A stretch of DNA of 5,223 nt from Selenomonadaceae bacterium (GTDB taxonomy: Bacteria; Bacillota; Negativicutes; Selenomonadales; Selenomonadaceae): contig JAFSUE010000028.1 of the NCBI GenBank assembly GCA_017445435.1, positions 1-5,223 on the forward strand, written 5' to 3'. How positions within the stretch are numbered: the first letter of the stretch is position 1; each line of letters begins with the position of its first letter. The notes below the pieces were generated by a model. That model was not told where the DNA came from, made no database searches, and worked only from the letters and a program-made list of their open reading frames with translations. Below are positions 4,856-5,223 of the stretch, one piece after another. The translations under genes and the position numbers were made by a program.

Positions 4856-5223
4856 ATGGAAATTAAAGTGATGAAAAATATTTTGGGCGAAAATGAAAAA
4901 ATCGCGGATGAAAATAGAAAATTTTTCCGCGATAAAAAAGTTTTCGTACTGAATTTAATGGGTTCACCTGGTAGCGGCAAGACGACGTTACTTGAAAAAA
5001 CTTTGGCGCGTCTTACGAAAGAAATTAATGTTGCCGTAATTGAAGGCGATCTTTTCACTGCGCGGGACGCTGAAAGAATTGAACGGCAAGGCGTACCCGT
5101 TGTACAGATAAATACTGCTGGCGGCTGTCATCTTGATGCGGCAATGGTTCAACGCGCCGCTGAATCGCTTGACCTCGACAAAATAAATTTGCTTATCGTG
5201 GAAAACGTTGGCAATTTAGTCTG
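4856..5223 (+). CDS. hypB: Hydrogenase maturation GTPase HypB (3' end cut by window)
   Basis: HypB is a SIMIBI-class GTPase that, with HypA, delivers nickel to the large subunit of [NiFe] hydrogenases in the cytoplasm. Only the first 122 codons are present, out of about 210-220 expected. Visible are NLMGSPGSGKTT (33-44), the P-loop with K42 and T43; VIEGDLFTARDAERI (61-75), the family switch region; NTAGGCHLDA (86-95) with C91 and H92, the G-domain metal-site pair; and VENVGNLV (115-122), after which the cut codon begins TG, consistent with the third metal cysteine of the family's NLVCP motif. The N-terminus is short (32 residues before the core) and lacks both the CxxCGC high-affinity nickel site of E. 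coli HypB and a histidine-rich stretch. It lies 18 bases after the phosphoesterase gene; hypA is not immediately upstream. Identification is secure. Confidence 0.95.
   Translation, partial: MEIKVMKNILGENEKIADENRKFFRDKKVFVLNLMGSPGSGKTTLLEKTLARLTKEINVAVIEGDLFTARDAERIERQGVPVVQINTAGGCHLDAAMVQRAAESLDLDKINLLIVENVGNLV

Noticed and set aside
430..4930. Recurrent AAAAATTTTT-type palindromes (for example near 438, 1113, 1350, 1580, 1810, 2177 and 4918)
   Set aside because: Most fall in coding sequence where they encode Lys-Phe runs with AT-rich codons; composition and codon choice explain them without a special element.
4822..5058. Open frame on the - strand at the hypB start
   Set aside because: It runs antisense to the conserved HypB P-loop region and resembles no known protein.
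3662..5223. Functional unit linking the phosphoesterase, HypB and FolD (for example formate or hydrogen metabolism)
   Set aside because: Adjacency alone is the evidence; the phosphoesterase has no known part in hydrogenase maturation or folate chemistry.

Overview
The window is a stretch of six complete or nearly complete genes on the + strand, plus the last codons of another gene at the left edge. It looks like an ordinary bacterial chromosome: moderately AT-rich, tightly packed, Shine-Dalgarno-led and all in one direction. The combination of a heptosyltransferase-like GT9 enzyme (typical of LPS or other surface glycans), a [NiFe]-hydrogenase maturation gene and Firmicutes-style ribosome binding sites and -10 box suggests an anaerobic, outer-membrane-bearing Firmicute such as a member of the Negativicutes (Selenomonas relatives). 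That placement is an inference from gene content and was not tested by any search.

Left part (1-1756), surface glycan genes. Positions 1-30 are the last nine codons and stop of a gene whose C-terminus nearly matches that of the next gene, so two GT9 glycosyltransferases probably lie in tandem. The full GT9 gene (55-1371) is followed after 7 bases by a small HAD-family phosphatase (1379-1756) of a type seen beside sugar-activation and glycan genes. No promoter is visible here, so these genes are probably transcribed from upstream.

Middle part (1757-3626), housekeeping metabolism. A good sigma-70-type promoter (TATAAT with a 17-base spacer) precedes proC (1836-2666, last step of proline synthesis). 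After a 90-base spacer holding heptamer repeats and a 13-pair hairpin comes folD (2757-3626, one-carbon folate interconversion).

Right part (3627-5223). A membrane-anchored metallophosphoesterase (3662-4837) follows folD across a 35-base spacer made largely of four heptamer repeats. After 18 bases comes hypB (4856 to the window edge), a GTPase that supplies nickel to [NiFe] hydrogenases. proC, folD, the phosphoesterase and hypB could share the promoter before proC, but they have no obvious common pathway.

I see no clearly novel system. The most interesting points are the trace of a tandem GT9 duplication with a repeated 12-base junction, the seven-base-period repeats in two intergenic spacers, the hairpin before folD and a departure from the FolD C-terminal signature.
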